DNA of 31,293 nucleotides from contig CAZEYA010000025.1 in the NCBI GenBank assembly GCA_964516515.1, positions 1-31,293 on the forward strand, in the 5' to 3' direction. Below are positions 16,901 through 25,207 of this stretch, piece by piece. The translations under genes and the position numbers were made by a program. The DNA is from JANNOG01 sp964516515 (GTDB lineage: Bacteria; Actinomycetota; Actinomycetes; Actinomycetales; JBBAYJ01). Every line of letters starts with the position of its first letter. The first letter of the stretch is position 1. The notes under the pieces are model-generated. The model was not told the DNA's origin and ran no database searches. It saw only the letters and a program-made list of their open reading frames with translations.

Positions 16901-17212
16901 CAGGGCGAGAGTGATCCGCGCCGCCGGGCTCGTGCTGTCCCGCCGCACCCCACGGACGAGGACGATCAACCACAGCGCGAAAAGGCCGATGGCGATGAGG
17001 GTCGACGGCCTGCCTTCGGCACCCACACCGGGAACCACGAGTCGGGCGGGGAGGACGAGTGCGAGGACCGCGGGGGCGCAGAGCAACCACATCTCGAACC
17101 GGGCAGCCGGCGGCAGCGGCCGACTGGCCACCGGACCTGACCCGGCAACCGTCCCGCCTCCCGGGTCGACCGGACGGCGACGATACGGCGCCGCCACGTC
17201 CACGTCTGTCAC
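13925..17212 (-). CDS. Fused O-antigen ligase/polymerase (Wzy-like) and Wzx-type flippase
   Basis: This is one 1095-residue uninterrupted frame. Residues about 38-455 form a multi-span membrane protein of the O-antigen ligase/polymerase type, with the conserved PFSLSRTSFLVL (263-274) and RLEDYPLVLAYIAERPILG (331-349) of the Wzy_C region. Residues 456-580 are a Pro/Gly/Ala-rich cytosolic-looking linker. Residues about 584-1070 form a MOP-superfamily polysaccharide exporter with the usual opening (VARGARASSLAQ, then LFRILGPAAFG, 615-625) and a GFQLVNYAARNADNVLIGRF segment (799-818). The two functions are normally separate genes. The GTG at 17212 overlaps the Wzz-like stop as GTGA. An internal ATG at 15523 (Met564), with GAGG 6 bases upstream, could also give a separate flippase. 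Confidence 0.87.
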   Translation of the reverse strand: MTDVDVAAPYRRRPVDPGGGTVAGSGPVASRPLPPAARFEMWLLCAPAVLALVLPARLVVPGVGAEGRPSTLIAIGLFALWLIVLVRGVRRDSTSPAARITLALLWVVILLSYASGFDRTLSSAEALAADRELLRWLAMSGLVIALAEGVRSVTVLTRVLQAAVMSAAVMSLVGILQAFGFNIVPLIRVPGLILNAPLIGTSTRGDGGLARVAGTAAHYIEFGTVAALLLPLSLHFWMNSAAPRARLVNRWSVCSALLLSAVPFSLSRTSFLVLALTMAVFAICWSRRTWVNALILGLGAAVTFQTIRPGLFGTVRALFVGAENDPSVTGRLEDYPLVLAYIAERPILGRGPGTFLPDLYILLDNQVLLTLVSMGALGLAAIAAILAAAAVALGRVIRLARVPHERSLPYALLAVIAGATVASVTFDSLSFATFATVLWLAVGSAFGLYRLTVARAAGPPRRNVTSRPRVPRSVMSAGLTHAGASDWAELLVTRTLNVGLLPPAGPAGPAHDGGGAGSGSVSGGRPATLPAEGDPASATVAALDRHDRAIIAEPLVTRQLRLTMPAAAAVESSPWLAPLTSSKHLRSTVARGARASSLAQLFKLVLQILSTIVLFRILGPAAFGIVGMVLAVTALADLLREAGLANAVVTRDVVTQAQVSALFWINAGLGVALAGLLALLSRPLALFYGEPAVQWVTLGLCAVYVMSGLGVQHQALMQRALRFSSVAVRDAVAQGIAVAVAVGLALGGAGLWSLVALYVTAATVRTVAAWLLCSWRPSMPRIRVPGLRSLLRFGRDVTGFQLVNYAARNADNVLIGRFLGAEALGLYGRAYSLVLVPFQQITQPLGPPTIAALSRMREQPDRFRGAYRRILSTAALAGLPLVALMAVLADPGVRLVLGPQGEAATIIFQVLAIAAGGQVVSSTTGWLYLASERTGAMVRWALWTRPVIVLGFAVGLYWGPAGVAASYAVVTLALLAPGMANAARGTAVRAHDWLLAAAAPAVVALGAAAGALAGRFAGEAAVRAGIVGGPGANQALGDAVVVLCGLLLGAFGAAVVTVAVPAARRTVLDVHRSFTGKPVEVVPVAPVPVETVGSR

Positions 17213-18054
17213 GGCGCGGCTTTGCGTCTCACACGTCGCATCGTCGCGTCGTCGAACTGGGTGACGGGTTCGACCGAATCCGCCGACCTCGGCCCGGTCA
17301 TCCGCCGTTCACCGCCCACCTCGGCATCGAGGATGTGGGGTCCCGCGCCGGGGGCGGGCACCCGGGCGGCCGCACCTCCCGGCCGCGCGACCACGGTCAC
17401 CGGTCGCGGTGACGCCAGCGGCCACTGCTCGGCGACGTCCGGGGACCGTCGCCGCGCACGCAGGACGCGGTCGAGGATGACGGCGAGCAGGACCGCCAGC
17501 AACAGCCCCGCGGCACCCACGGCGACCTGTGCCCGAACAGCGCCACTCTCGGTGATCATGGGGCCGTCGGGTGGGTCCAGCACATCGAGGGTGACCAGGT
17601 TCTCCGGGGAGGTACCCGTCGCCCCCTGGCGCTTCTCCAACTCCGCCGACAGGAAGCCCGAGACGAACGTCAGCGTGGAGATCACCGCATCCGGAGCGTC
17701 ACCCGTCGCCTTGATCTTGATGATGGGGCTGTTGCGGGTGAACGACACACCGTAGGTGGTCGCGACGCCGGCCTCTCGGGCCGCCTGCCTGGCAGGCGCG
17801 CTCTGACCCACGATGGCCAGTGCCTGCGCCGTGGTATCCAGGCCGACCCCGCGATAGGGGTTGCTCACGCTGCCCGGCTCGCCGTCGACGGTCGGTGCCT
17901 CGGCCGGGCCGAGCACGAGCATGGCCATCTCGCGTTGGTACTCCGGCGGCTGACTCTGTCCGACGGAGAAGGCTCCGCCGACGGTCAGGGCCATGACGGG
18001 CAGCACCACCCACCATCGCCTGACCAGGATCTGCAGGATCTCCAGGGCATCCAT
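17209..18054 (-). CDS. Wzz-like chain-length/co-polymerase membrane protein
   Basis: This 281-residue protein has the Wzz/CpsC layout: a short cytosolic N-terminus, TM1 at about 14-32 (VVLPVMALTVGGAFSVG), an extracytoplasmic middle region with KIKATGDAPDAV (113-124), TM2 at about 176-195 and a cytosolic Arg/Pro-rich tail of about 85 residues. No Walker motif or tyrosine-rich tail of a fused BY-kinase is present, and no partner kinase lies in the window. It would regulate polymer length together with the Wzy domain encoded next. I chose the ATG at 18054, 17 bp after the giant gene's stop, over the frame from 18216. There is no Shine-Dalgarno sequence; GATACT lies 6 bases upstream. Confidence 0.85.
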   Translation of the reverse strand: MDALEILQILVRRWWVVLPVMALTVGGAFSVGQSQPPEYQREMAMLVLGPAEAPTVDGEPGSVSNPYRGVGLDTTAQALAIVGQSAPARQAAREAGVATTYGVSFTRNSPIIKIKATGDAPDAVISTLTFVSGFLSAELEKRQGATGTSPENLVTLDVLDPPDGPMITESGAVRAQVAVGAAGLLLAVLLAVILDRVLRARRRSPDVAEQWPLASPRPVTVVARPGGAAARVPAPGAGPHILDAEVGGERRMTGPRSADSVEPVTQFDDATMRRVRRKAAP

Positions 18055-18066
18055 ACGTCGAGTATC
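18055..18066 (-). promoter_or_regulatory. Probable -10 box of a leaderless transcript (Wzz-like gene)
   Basis: On the minus strand GATACT (18061-18066) is followed by CGACGT and then ATG. The spacing and the ATACTCGAC core are the same as before the pyruvyl transferase GTG at 10347. It suggests an internal promoter in the long operon; the -35 element is not clear. Confidence 0.4.
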
Positions 18067-18071
18067 GGCGA

Positions 18072-21000
18072 TCACTGGTGCGGAACGTAGACATAGTGAG
18101 CATCCGACGTCGCGAAGCCGCCAACGGCACCGCCACCGACCAGGTGGAGGACCCCACCGGCGACACCCGCGGCCATGCCGTGGCGGCCGCTGGGCAACGA
18201 ACGCTCCGTCGTCCACGCTCCTGTAGCGGGGTCGAACACCTCGACCGTGTCGAAGGCCAGACCGTCAGCTCTGACCTCACCACCGAGGACGAGAATCCTG
18301 CCGCCGAGGGCTGCTGCTGCCGCGGTGCGCCGCCCGGTGGGCAACGCGACTCCGGCACTCCACGCCGAGGCACCCGAGGACAGGGTCTCCACGGAGGTGA
18401 GCAGTTCCGCCGTCACCGATCCGTTGGCCAGCCTGGTCCGGCCGCCGAAGACGTAGACCGTGCCGTCGAGCACCGCGCTGGCGGGATTGTCCCTGGCGGT
18501 CGCCATGGTGGGACCCGACGTCCACGTGCCCGGGCCCGGCGTGAAGACCGAGGTGGTCGCCAGGCTTGCGCCGTCGGCACCCAGGCCGCCGATGACGTAG
18601 ATGGCGCCGTTGTCCACCTGCGCCGTGGCCCCTCCCCGCGCCACGGGCATGGCGGGCAGGGATGTCCAGGCGTTGGTGCCCGGGTCATAGACCGCCGCGT
18701 TCCCCGACGCACCAGAGAAGGCGGCCGTGGACCCGCCGAAGACGTACAGCCTGCCGTCGAGCACCGCGGTGGCCGGGTTCTCGACGCCACCGCCCGGCAA
18801 CGCAGGGCCGCTCGACCAGGTGTCGGTCAGCGTGTCGTAGATGTAGAGCGAGTCCCGGTGCTGGCTGTTCTTGCCGCCGACCACGTACAGCTTGTCACCG
18901 ATACCGGCGCCGCCGGCGTCGAGGATCTGCGTGGGCAGTACGGATTCGGTGGCCCAACAGCCCGTCACCTTCGGTACGAGCGCCGTGATCTGCCCGCTGC
19001 CGAATTCACCCACCCAGATGGTGCCGTCGGGTTGCAGCGTGATCGGGAGCGGATCGTTGAGACCCTCCACGATGCTCTGCGAGGAGACGACGGAGCGGCC
19101 GTCCGCCGACAACTCGACGCGGACCAGGTTGTCACCCACCGAGTAGTTGCCGTAGACCAGGTTCTTGTCGAGGTCGCCGCAGAACGCCTGACCGGAGTAC
19201 TCGATGATGCCGTTCGAGCTGCGGTTGGTACCAGTGTCGAAGAACGCCGCGCGGTAGTTCGCAGGTGCCGACACTCCCTGGTAAGAACCGTCCTTGAAGA
19301 CGCACTCGTCCCGGGCCGGGTTGGGATGGCCGTAGTTGAAGCCCTGCTCGATGAGGTTCAGCTCGTCGTTCTGGGTGCCCGGGTTGTCACCCCCCACCGT
19401 CCATGACGTGGGATCACCGAAGCCGGAGCACGGCGCCGTGGGCTGCGGCGGATAGGTCCCGACCACTCCGAGGCCGTTGTCGACACCGTAGACGAGCCCG
19501 TTGCTGTGATGGGTGAAGTCGTAGGTGTTGCGCAGCCCGCTGGCGAACACCTCGACGTCGCAGGGCGCCGGTGCGTACATGTCGGCGAGGTTCTGGCACG
19601 AGCCGTCGAAGCCGGGCCGGTCGATGTCGGCCACGACCAGGGCGGCGGACAGTTCCTGCTCGCCGCGTTCGCCGAACTCCGAACCCGCCGTGTTGCCCGA
19701 GCCGGCACCGGTGTTGCCGCCCGAGGCCAGGTACAGCTTGCCGTCGGGCCCGAAGTGCAGCGAGTTCGGACCGTGGTTGGCGTATGACCGGGGTAGCCCG
19801 GTGACCACGTCCTCGCGGATCGACAGATTCGGACCCGAGAGCCGGGTGATCATTCCCGTGTCCACCACACCGTGATCGGTGATGGGTGAGGAGTGGGCCA
19901 CGTAGAGAATGACGTTCCCAGGAGTCGACGCCGGGTCGACCGTGATCCCGAGGGCCAACCGCGATCCGAGCACCGAGAAGGTCTCGTCACCGACGACCGT
20001 GTGGTCGGGCCCGATGGTCATCCGGTGCACTCTGCCGAAAAGATCGGTGGTGTAGAGCTTGCCGTCCGGACCGAACACCATCGACGTCGGGAACTGCGAG
20101 TCGTAGGACACGCGGTTGAAGCCGAATCCGGCAGTGTCGCCGCCCGGGGTCGCGGAAGAGATTCCGAAGTCGTCGAAGACGAACTTCGTCGGCGGGCCGC
20201 TGCGGTCACTGCCGTAGATCCCGGTGAACGATCGAGTACCGATCCGCGGGTCGAGCCCCGCGGCGTCGAAGGAGAAGAACTCGCCCGGTACGTTCGCGGT
20301 CCCCAGCGTCGAGGTACCGCCCGCGGCCAGCTGGTACGCCGCCGTCGTCGTGCGGTTGACGGGGTTGGTCAGGAAGTAGAACTTGACGGGGCCATCGATC
20401 GGGTCGACGAGTCGGGTCCTCTTGTACTTCACGACGCCCGCGACGGTGACGGTGTACTCCATCCGCCAGCCGGTCGGGGTGTCCTGGATCGACACCCGGG
20501 CAAGGTTGTCCTGCGAGTAGCCGAACCACAGCCCGGCCTGCTCGTACTGACCTGTCGTCGTCGTCGGCACCCCAGCCAGCGTGGCCGCGATGGTCGTGTT
20601 GAGCAGCGGACCGTTGAACCCCACGCCCAGCGCGTTGTCCTGGTTGCCCTCGGTGAAGCCACCCGATGTCGTGTCGATGGTCAGCGTCGACGCCTGGGTG
20701 TCGACGCTCAGCTTCGAGCGGTCGTAGACCCCCGAGCCGGGACCGCGGCCGTTGAGGACGTACGTGAATCCGGTGCCGTCCCCACGGCGGTCGAGGAGGT
20801 TGCCGGAGTCGTACAGCCAGTTCAGGGTGAATGGGGTGGGCACTTTGATCAGGGAACAGGCGACGGGGGCGCACCCGCTGTCGCCGCCGACCACGACGTT
20901 GATGGTCAGCTTGCCGGTGAAGACGCCGTTGGCCATTGCGGAGAGGGTCGCGGTGTAAGTGCCCTGCGACAGGGTTCCCGGGTCCACCGTCACGTCGAGG

Positions 21001-22922
21001 GTGCGAGGGGTGGCGAACGTCGACCCACCGCCGACCGACAGCCAGCTCGCGTCACTGGTGATGGTCGCCGTGGCCGGCGCGGTCGATGTCAGGATGCTCT
21101 GGAATGTCTGCGGCAGCGAGCCCTGATTCGCTTCGACCGTCATCCGGTCGGGCGAGAACGTGAAGCTGTTCGTGTTGTTCGCCGTTCTGAAGGCCGCCTG
21201 GACGACGCTTTGACCGGCGGTGGTCGTCACCCTTGCCGTCAGCGTGTGGGGGCCGTCCGGCAACTGGGCCGAGTTCCAGGGCTTGGCCGTCCCGTTGGGG
21301 TTCGAACCGCCGAGGTCGAAGGGGGTCGAGTTGTCCACGCGGTAGACGGGCGTGGTCATCGACGGGTCGTCGATCCAGAAGGACACCGAAGTCACTCCGG
21401 ACGGTGTCACGAAGGGAAAGACATTTCCGGTGAGTACCGCCTGGTCCAGCGGCTGCGGGTTGGCTCGGGTGGTGGTGGTGCCCCACCGCAGTTGCGGTCC
21501 GGTCGCACCCGGCTGGGTGACCGTGAAGGTGACGACCACGAAGATGTCCGCGAGGCCGGGCGAGCTGATCGTCAGCGCACCGTCGACCGCACCGGTGGGC
21601 AGACCGGCCGGGTTAGCCGTCATGGTCACGGTACGACTGGCGCCGGCGCCGGCGGCGGTCGCGGTCAGCCACGGCTGACTGCTGGTGATGTTCGGGGTGA
21701 TCGCCGAACCGTTGCTCGACGACACCGTCACCGAACCGGTGGCACTAGGGCCGGTGGTGGGTGCGCCGAGCGCCAGCGCCGTCGGGGTGGCCTGCAACCT
21801 CGGGGCGCTGTTGGCGATACCGAAGGTGGACGTGACCGTCACAGTGCCGCCGGCGTGCGTGACCTTCGCGGTGATCGTGTGCGGACCGTCCGGCACGGTC
21901 GACGTGTCCCACCTGAGGGCGGCCGCGGCCGTGCCGCCCTTGAAGTCGAACGGTGCGCCGTTCTCGACCCGGGCCGGGGTGCCGGTGGCGGCCGGGTTGT
22001 CGAGGTAGAACGACACGGACGTGACCCCGGCCTCGGGGGTGAGGAACACGAACCGGTCACCGGACAGCGAGACGCCCGCGAGCGGGGTGGCGCCGCTGCG
22101 GTTGGCGGCCGGGCTCACCTGCAGCGCGAAGCCGCCACCGCCGGCTGCGGTGACGGTCAGCGTGATCGGGATGGTTACCGCGGTGTGGCCGGGCGCACTG
22201 ACGACCGCGCTGGCCGAGTACGTCCCGGCGGCCAGGCCGGCCGGGTTGATCACGGCCCGCAACCGCGCCGCGCTCGGGCCGTCGGCCAGGATCGACAGCG
22301 CGACCCACGGCGCCGAACCCGTCACGGTGGCAGTGAAGGGAGCGCCGGTCGAACTACTGACGGCGACCTCGCGGTCGGTCGCGGCACTGCCCTGCGGCAC
22401 CGAGACGCCGATGGACCCCGGGGCCGCGACCAGACCAGGAGTGGTCGGCGCGGCGTTGGCGATGGTAAAGGCGGCGGTGTACAGCTCTACAGCGGCGGTC
22501 TTCAGCGTCACCCGAACCGTGACCGTGTGCGGGCCGTCGGGCAACACCGAAGTGTTCCACGGCAGGGCGACCGCGACGGTGGCACCTGTCCCGGCGAAGT
22601 CGAAGGGCCCCCTGCCCTCGGACTTGGTCGGCGTGCCCGTCGCGGCCGTGTTGTCGAGGAAGAAGTCGACCTTCTGGACCGCCGCCTCGGGCGTGACGAA
22701 CACGTACCGGTTGCCTGACAGCGTGGCGCCGTTCAGCGCCACCGGGGCGCTGCGGTCGGCAGCCGCCGACACCTGCAGGCTGGTGGTCTCGGCGGCACCG
22801 GCACTGACGACGCCGAACGTGCCGGCGATGAGCGCGACGACGGTCGCCAGCACCAGGGTGGCGGTCCGCCTCGGGCGGTGGGCGCGACGGTGGTGGGCGG
22901 CATGCAGCGGCAGAACGGTCAC
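18072..22922 (-). CDS. Giant secreted protein: Ig-like/BACON modules, lectin-like domain, PQQ-type dehydrogenase, Kelch propeller
   Basis: This is a 1616-residue exported protein. A signal peptide (about 1-44) is followed by three pairs of Ig-like modules. The A modules (about 48-155, 265-372, 477-582) have a YVFVTPEA strand and a conserved PDGPHT; the BACON-like B modules (about 162-258, 375-470, 587-678) have a conserved PW(V/L). Residues 690-923 look like a concanavalin-type lectin fold. Residues 930-1316 resemble soluble sugar dehydrogenases (glucose/sorbosone type): GPNSLHFGPDGKLYLASGG, GLRNTYDF and DELNLIEQGFNYGHP. Residues 1322-1616 form a Kelch beta-propeller with six GG motifs (for example LYVFGG and IYVIGG). 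The GTG at 22922 overlaps the upstream stop as GTGA and has GAGAGG at 6 bases. It probably binds and oxidises sugars at the cell surface. Confidence 0.85.
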   Translation of the reverse strand: MTVLPLHAAHHRRAHRPRRTATLVLATVVALIAGTFGVVSAGAAETTSLQVSAAADRSAPVALNGATLSGNRYVFVTPEAAVQKVDFFLDNTAATGTPTKSEGRGPFDFAGTGATVAVALPWNTSVLPDGPHTVTVRVTLKTAAVELYTAAFTIANAAPTTPGLVAAPGSIGVSVPQGSAATDREVAVSSSTGAPFTATVTGSAPWVALSILADGPSAARLRAVINPAGLAAGTYSASAVVSAPGHTAVTIPITLTVTAAGGGGFALQVSPAANRSGATPLAGVSLSGDRFVFLTPEAGVTSVSFYLDNPAATGTPARVENGAPFDFKGGTAAAALRWDTSTVPDGPHTITAKVTHAGGTVTVTSTFGIANSAPRLQATPTALALGAPTTGPSATGSVTVSSSNGSAITPNITSSQPWLTATAAGAGASRTVTMTANPAGLPTGAVDGALTISSPGLADIFVVVTFTVTQPGATGPQLRWGTTTTRANPQPLDQAVLTGNVFPFVTPSGVTSVSFWIDDPSMTTPVYRVDNSTPFDLGGSNPNGTAKPWNSAQLPDGPHTLTARVTTTAGQSVVQAAFRTANNTNSFTFSPDRMTVEANQGSLPQTFQSILTSTAPATATITSDASWLSVGGGSTFATPRTLDVTVDPGTLSQGTYTATLSAMANGVFTGKLTINVVVGGDSGCAPVACSLIKVPTPFTLNWLYDSGNLLDRRGDGTGFTYVLNGRGPGSGVYDRSKLSVDTQASTLTIDTTSGGFTEGNQDNALGVGFNGPLLNTTIAATLAGVPTTTTGQYEQAGLWFGYSQDNLARVSIQDTPTGWRMEYTVTVAGVVKYKRTRLVDPIDGPVKFYFLTNPVNRTTTAAYQLAAGGTSTLGTANVPGEFFSFDAAGLDPRIGTRSFTGIYGSDRSGPPTKFVFDDFGISSATPGGDTAGFGFNRVSYDSQFPTSMVFGPDGKLYTTDLFGRVHRMTIGPDHTVVGDETFSVLGSRLALGITVDPASTPGNVILYVAHSSPITDHGVVDTGMITRLSGPNLSIREDVVTGLPRSYANHGPNSLHFGPDGKLYLASGGNTGAGSGNTAGSEFGERGEQELSAALVVADIDRPGFDGSCQNLADMYAPAPCDVEVFASGLRNTYDFTHHSNGLVYGVDNGLGVVGTYPPQPTAPCSGFGDPTSWTVGGDNPGTQNDELNLIEQGFNYGHPNPARDECVFKDGSYQGVSAPANYRAAFFDTGTNRSSNGIIEYSGQAFCGDLDKNLVYGNYSVGDNLVRVELSADGRSVVSSQSIVEGLNDPLPITLQPDGTIWVGEFGSGQITALVPKVTGCWATESVLPTQILDAGGAGIGDKLYVVGGKNSQHRDSLYIYDTLTDTWSSGPALPGGGVENPATAVLDGRLYVFGGSTAAFSGASGNAAVYDPGTNAWTSLPAMPVARGGATAQVDNGAIYVIGGLGADGASLATTSVFTPGPGTWTSGPTMATARDNPASAVLDGTVYVFGGRTRLANGSVTAELLTSVETLSSGASAWSAGVALPTGRRTAAAAALGGRILVLGGEVRADGLAFDTVEVFDPATGAWTTERSLPSGRHGMAAGVAGGVLHLVGGGAVGGFATSDAHYVYVPHQ

Positions 22923-25207
22923 GAGGTGCCTCTCTTCGCGATCAACGCCAGGCTGACACCCGGCGGGACAGTCGTGGTCTCGCTGCCCGGCGCAGTGCCG
23001 GGGTCGAGCGGGAGAAGGGCTCGGAAGGCTTCGACATAGGCGGTCGCATAGCGGTCCCACCGCAGCTCGCCCTCGATTCGCGCCCGCCCGATGGCGCCCA
23101 TCCGGGCGCGCTCGCCAGGGTCGGCCAGCAGCCGGTCGATAGCGGCTGCGAGCTGACGTTCGTCGTCGACGTAGACGGCGGCGGCGCCTGCGCAGCGGCG
23201 GGTCTCGGTGAGATCCGTGGCGACCACGGGCAGCTCGCACGCCATGTACTCCAGCGTCTTGTTCATCGTCGAGCGATCGGTGAACTCCGACTTCGGATCG
23301 GGGGTGACCCCGAGGTCGGCGCTGGACAACCACGCCCGGACCGCCTCGTGCGGCAGGCGCCCGGTGAATTGCACGTAGTCGTCGAGGCCCGACGCGGTCG
23401 CCAGTGCCTGCAGGCCCGCTAGTTCGTCGCCGAACCCGATCAGCACGAACCGGGTGTCGAGCCGACCGGCGGCCACCACCTGCGTCGCCGCCCGCAGCAG
23501 CCGGTCGACACCGTCCTGCGGTCCCATCACCCCGACGTAGACCACGAGGTGGGCGAACTCGCGGCCGCGCCACCGCCGGGCCTCGGGCACGCCCTCGCCC
23601 CGCCGGACGACGGCCGGGTCGGGGCTGCTCATGACGACGGTGGTGTCGGCGGCCGTCCTCCTGCCGCGGCTGCGCGCGATCTCCGCATAGCCGGGGTTGG
23701 GCGAGATGACATGGTGCGCCGTGGCGTATGAGGCGCGCTCCAGGGCCAGCAGGCCGCGATGCAGCACCCGCGCCCGCAGGCCTCGGCGGCCGAACCGGTC
23801 GACGAACACCTCCGGGCATAGGTCGTGCTGGTCGTAGACGAATCGCACGCCCCGCACACGCCAGAGCAGGGCCAACGCCCAGTACGTGTCCGGCGGGTTG
23901 CAGGCCTGGATGACGTCGAAGCGGGCGTCGCTCCAGGCCCGGCGGCTGAGCCGGGCGGTGTGCAGCCAGCAGTACAGGAACTCCCGGACGTAGCCGAGCA
24001 CGCCGGTGCTCGCCGGTGGTGGCGGGTAGCTGTAAACGGTCGCGCCCTCGACGTCGGTGAGGTCGGGCTCGTCGACGGTGTCCTTGGGACAGATCACGCT
24101 CACCGTGACGCCCGCCCCGAGCAGCGCGTCGACCTCGTGCCGGACCCGCCGGTCAAACCTGTAAGGCATGTTCTGGATGATGACGAGGACTTGCCCAGCC
24201 CGGCCCGGTGACGACGCGACCGGTGACGACGCCCCCGATGACGTCCCGGTGTCGGGCCAGCCGTGACGCCACGTCGCCCGCTCCCGCCACAACGTCGCCA
24301 TGTCGCCCCGCGGCGAGCCCGTGGCACGCAGCAGCACACCGAGGCCGAGCAGCGACCGGGCCAGGACCCGCGCCGCGCCGCGCCACTGCCGCCGCACCAG
24401 GCTGGCCCGGCCTCGCAGCAACAACCGCTGCTTGTCCAGGCTGGTGCCCGACGACGCACCCACCGCGTGCACCACCACCGCGTCCGGGGTGATCGCCGGC
24501 CGATAACCCAGCTGCCGCACCCGCCGACACAGGTCGGCATCCTCGCCGTACATGAAGAAGGCTTCGTCGAATCCCCCGACGGCCTGCCACAGCTCGCGCG
24601 AGGTCAGCAGCAGGCACCCCGTGACGACGTCGACCTCTCGGACGCTGTCGCGCTGCCAGCCGCCCATCGACTCCGGGTCGAGGACCCGGTTGCCCCTGGC
24701 CAGCCGGCTCAGTCCCAAGGCGTAGGTCGTGAGGCTCCACAACGACATCGCCGCCCAGCACGAACGCGGGTCGAGCGACCCGTCCGGCCGCAGCGTCCGG
24801 CCCCCGACGATGCCGCGCCCCGGGTCGTCGTCGTAGAAGGCCGCCAGGGCGTCGATCGCGCCTGGCTTGATGATGGCGTCGGGATTTAGCAACATGACGA
24901 GTCGGCCACTGGAGCGGGCCACGCCGAGATTGCAGGCGCGACCGAATCCGATGTTCTCCGGAAGCAGGACGACGGTCGCCCCCCCCGCGTCGGACAGGAC
25001 GTCGCGGGTCGCCGGCCCGCTGGCATTGTCGACGACGATCACCTCGATCGACCGGCTCGACCGGACTGCCTCGACCGTCAGCGCCGACAGGCACCGGCGC
25101 GTCCATTCGGGGGCCTCGTAGGTGACGACGACGATTGAGACGTCAAACGTCTCGCGGGACGATGTCAGGGTCGGCCGGGCCGCCGCGACGGCGGGCGGGG
25201 ACGTCAC
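22919..25207 (-). CDS. Two-domain glycosyltransferase, GT2-GT4 fusion
   Basis: This 762-residue protein carries two complete enzymes. Residues about 20-300 are a rhamnosyltransferase-like GT2: VSIVVVTYEAP (23-33), VVDNASG (58-64), LLNPDA (106-111) and FMYGEDADLCRRV (218-230). Residues about 338-735 are a GT-B family 4 enzyme similar to WbuB-type transferases: QNMPYRFDRRVRHE at its start, VYVGVMGPQDGVDRLL at the domain junction, and PDPKSEFTDRSTMNKTLEYM with the E-x7-E type donor site. The two would add consecutive sugars to the repeat unit. I chose the GTG at 25207 because it overlaps the acyltransferase stop as GTGA and has AGGG at 6 bases; the frame itself reaches 25252. Confidence 0.9.
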   Translation of the reverse strand: MTSPPAVAAARPTLTSSRETFDVSIVVVTYEAPEWTRRCLSALTVEAVRSSRSIEVIVVDNASGPATRDVLSDAGGATVVLLPENIGFGRACNLGVARSSGRLVMLLNPDAIIKPGAIDALAAFYDDDPGRGIVGGRTLRPDGSLDPRSCWAAMSLWSLTTYALGLSRLARGNRVLDPESMGGWQRDSVREVDVVTGCLLLTSRELWQAVGGFDEAFFMYGEDADLCRRVRQLGYRPAITPDAVVVHAVGASSGTSLDKQRLLLRGRASLVRRQWRGAARVLARSLLGLGVLLRATGSPRGDMATLWRERATWRHGWPDTGTSSGASSPVASSPGRAGQVLVIIQNMPYRFDRRVRHEVDALLGAGVTVSVICPKDTVDEPDLTDVEGATVYSYPPPPASTGVLGYVREFLYCWLHTARLSRRAWSDARFDVIQACNPPDTYWALALLWRVRGVRFVYDQHDLCPEVFVDRFGRRGLRARVLHRGLLALERASYATAHHVISPNPGYAEIARSRGRRTAADTTVVMSSPDPAVVRRGEGVPEARRWRGREFAHLVVYVGVMGPQDGVDRLLRAATQVVAAGRLDTRFVLIGFGDELAGLQALATASGLDDYVQFTGRLPHEAVRAWLSSADLGVTPDPKSEFTDRSTMNKTLEYMACELPVVATDLTETRRCAGAAAVYVDDERQLAAAIDRLLADPGERARMGAIGRARIEGELRWDRYATAYVEAFRALLPLDPGTAPGSETTTVPPGVSLALIAKRGTS

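Noticed and set aside
19893..22718. 941-residue open frame on the plus strand opposite the giant secreted gene
   Set aside because: Arg/Gly/His-rich low-complexity translation typical of the antisense frame of a GC-rich gene. The minus-strand frame has clear domains, a signal peptide and a coupled start.
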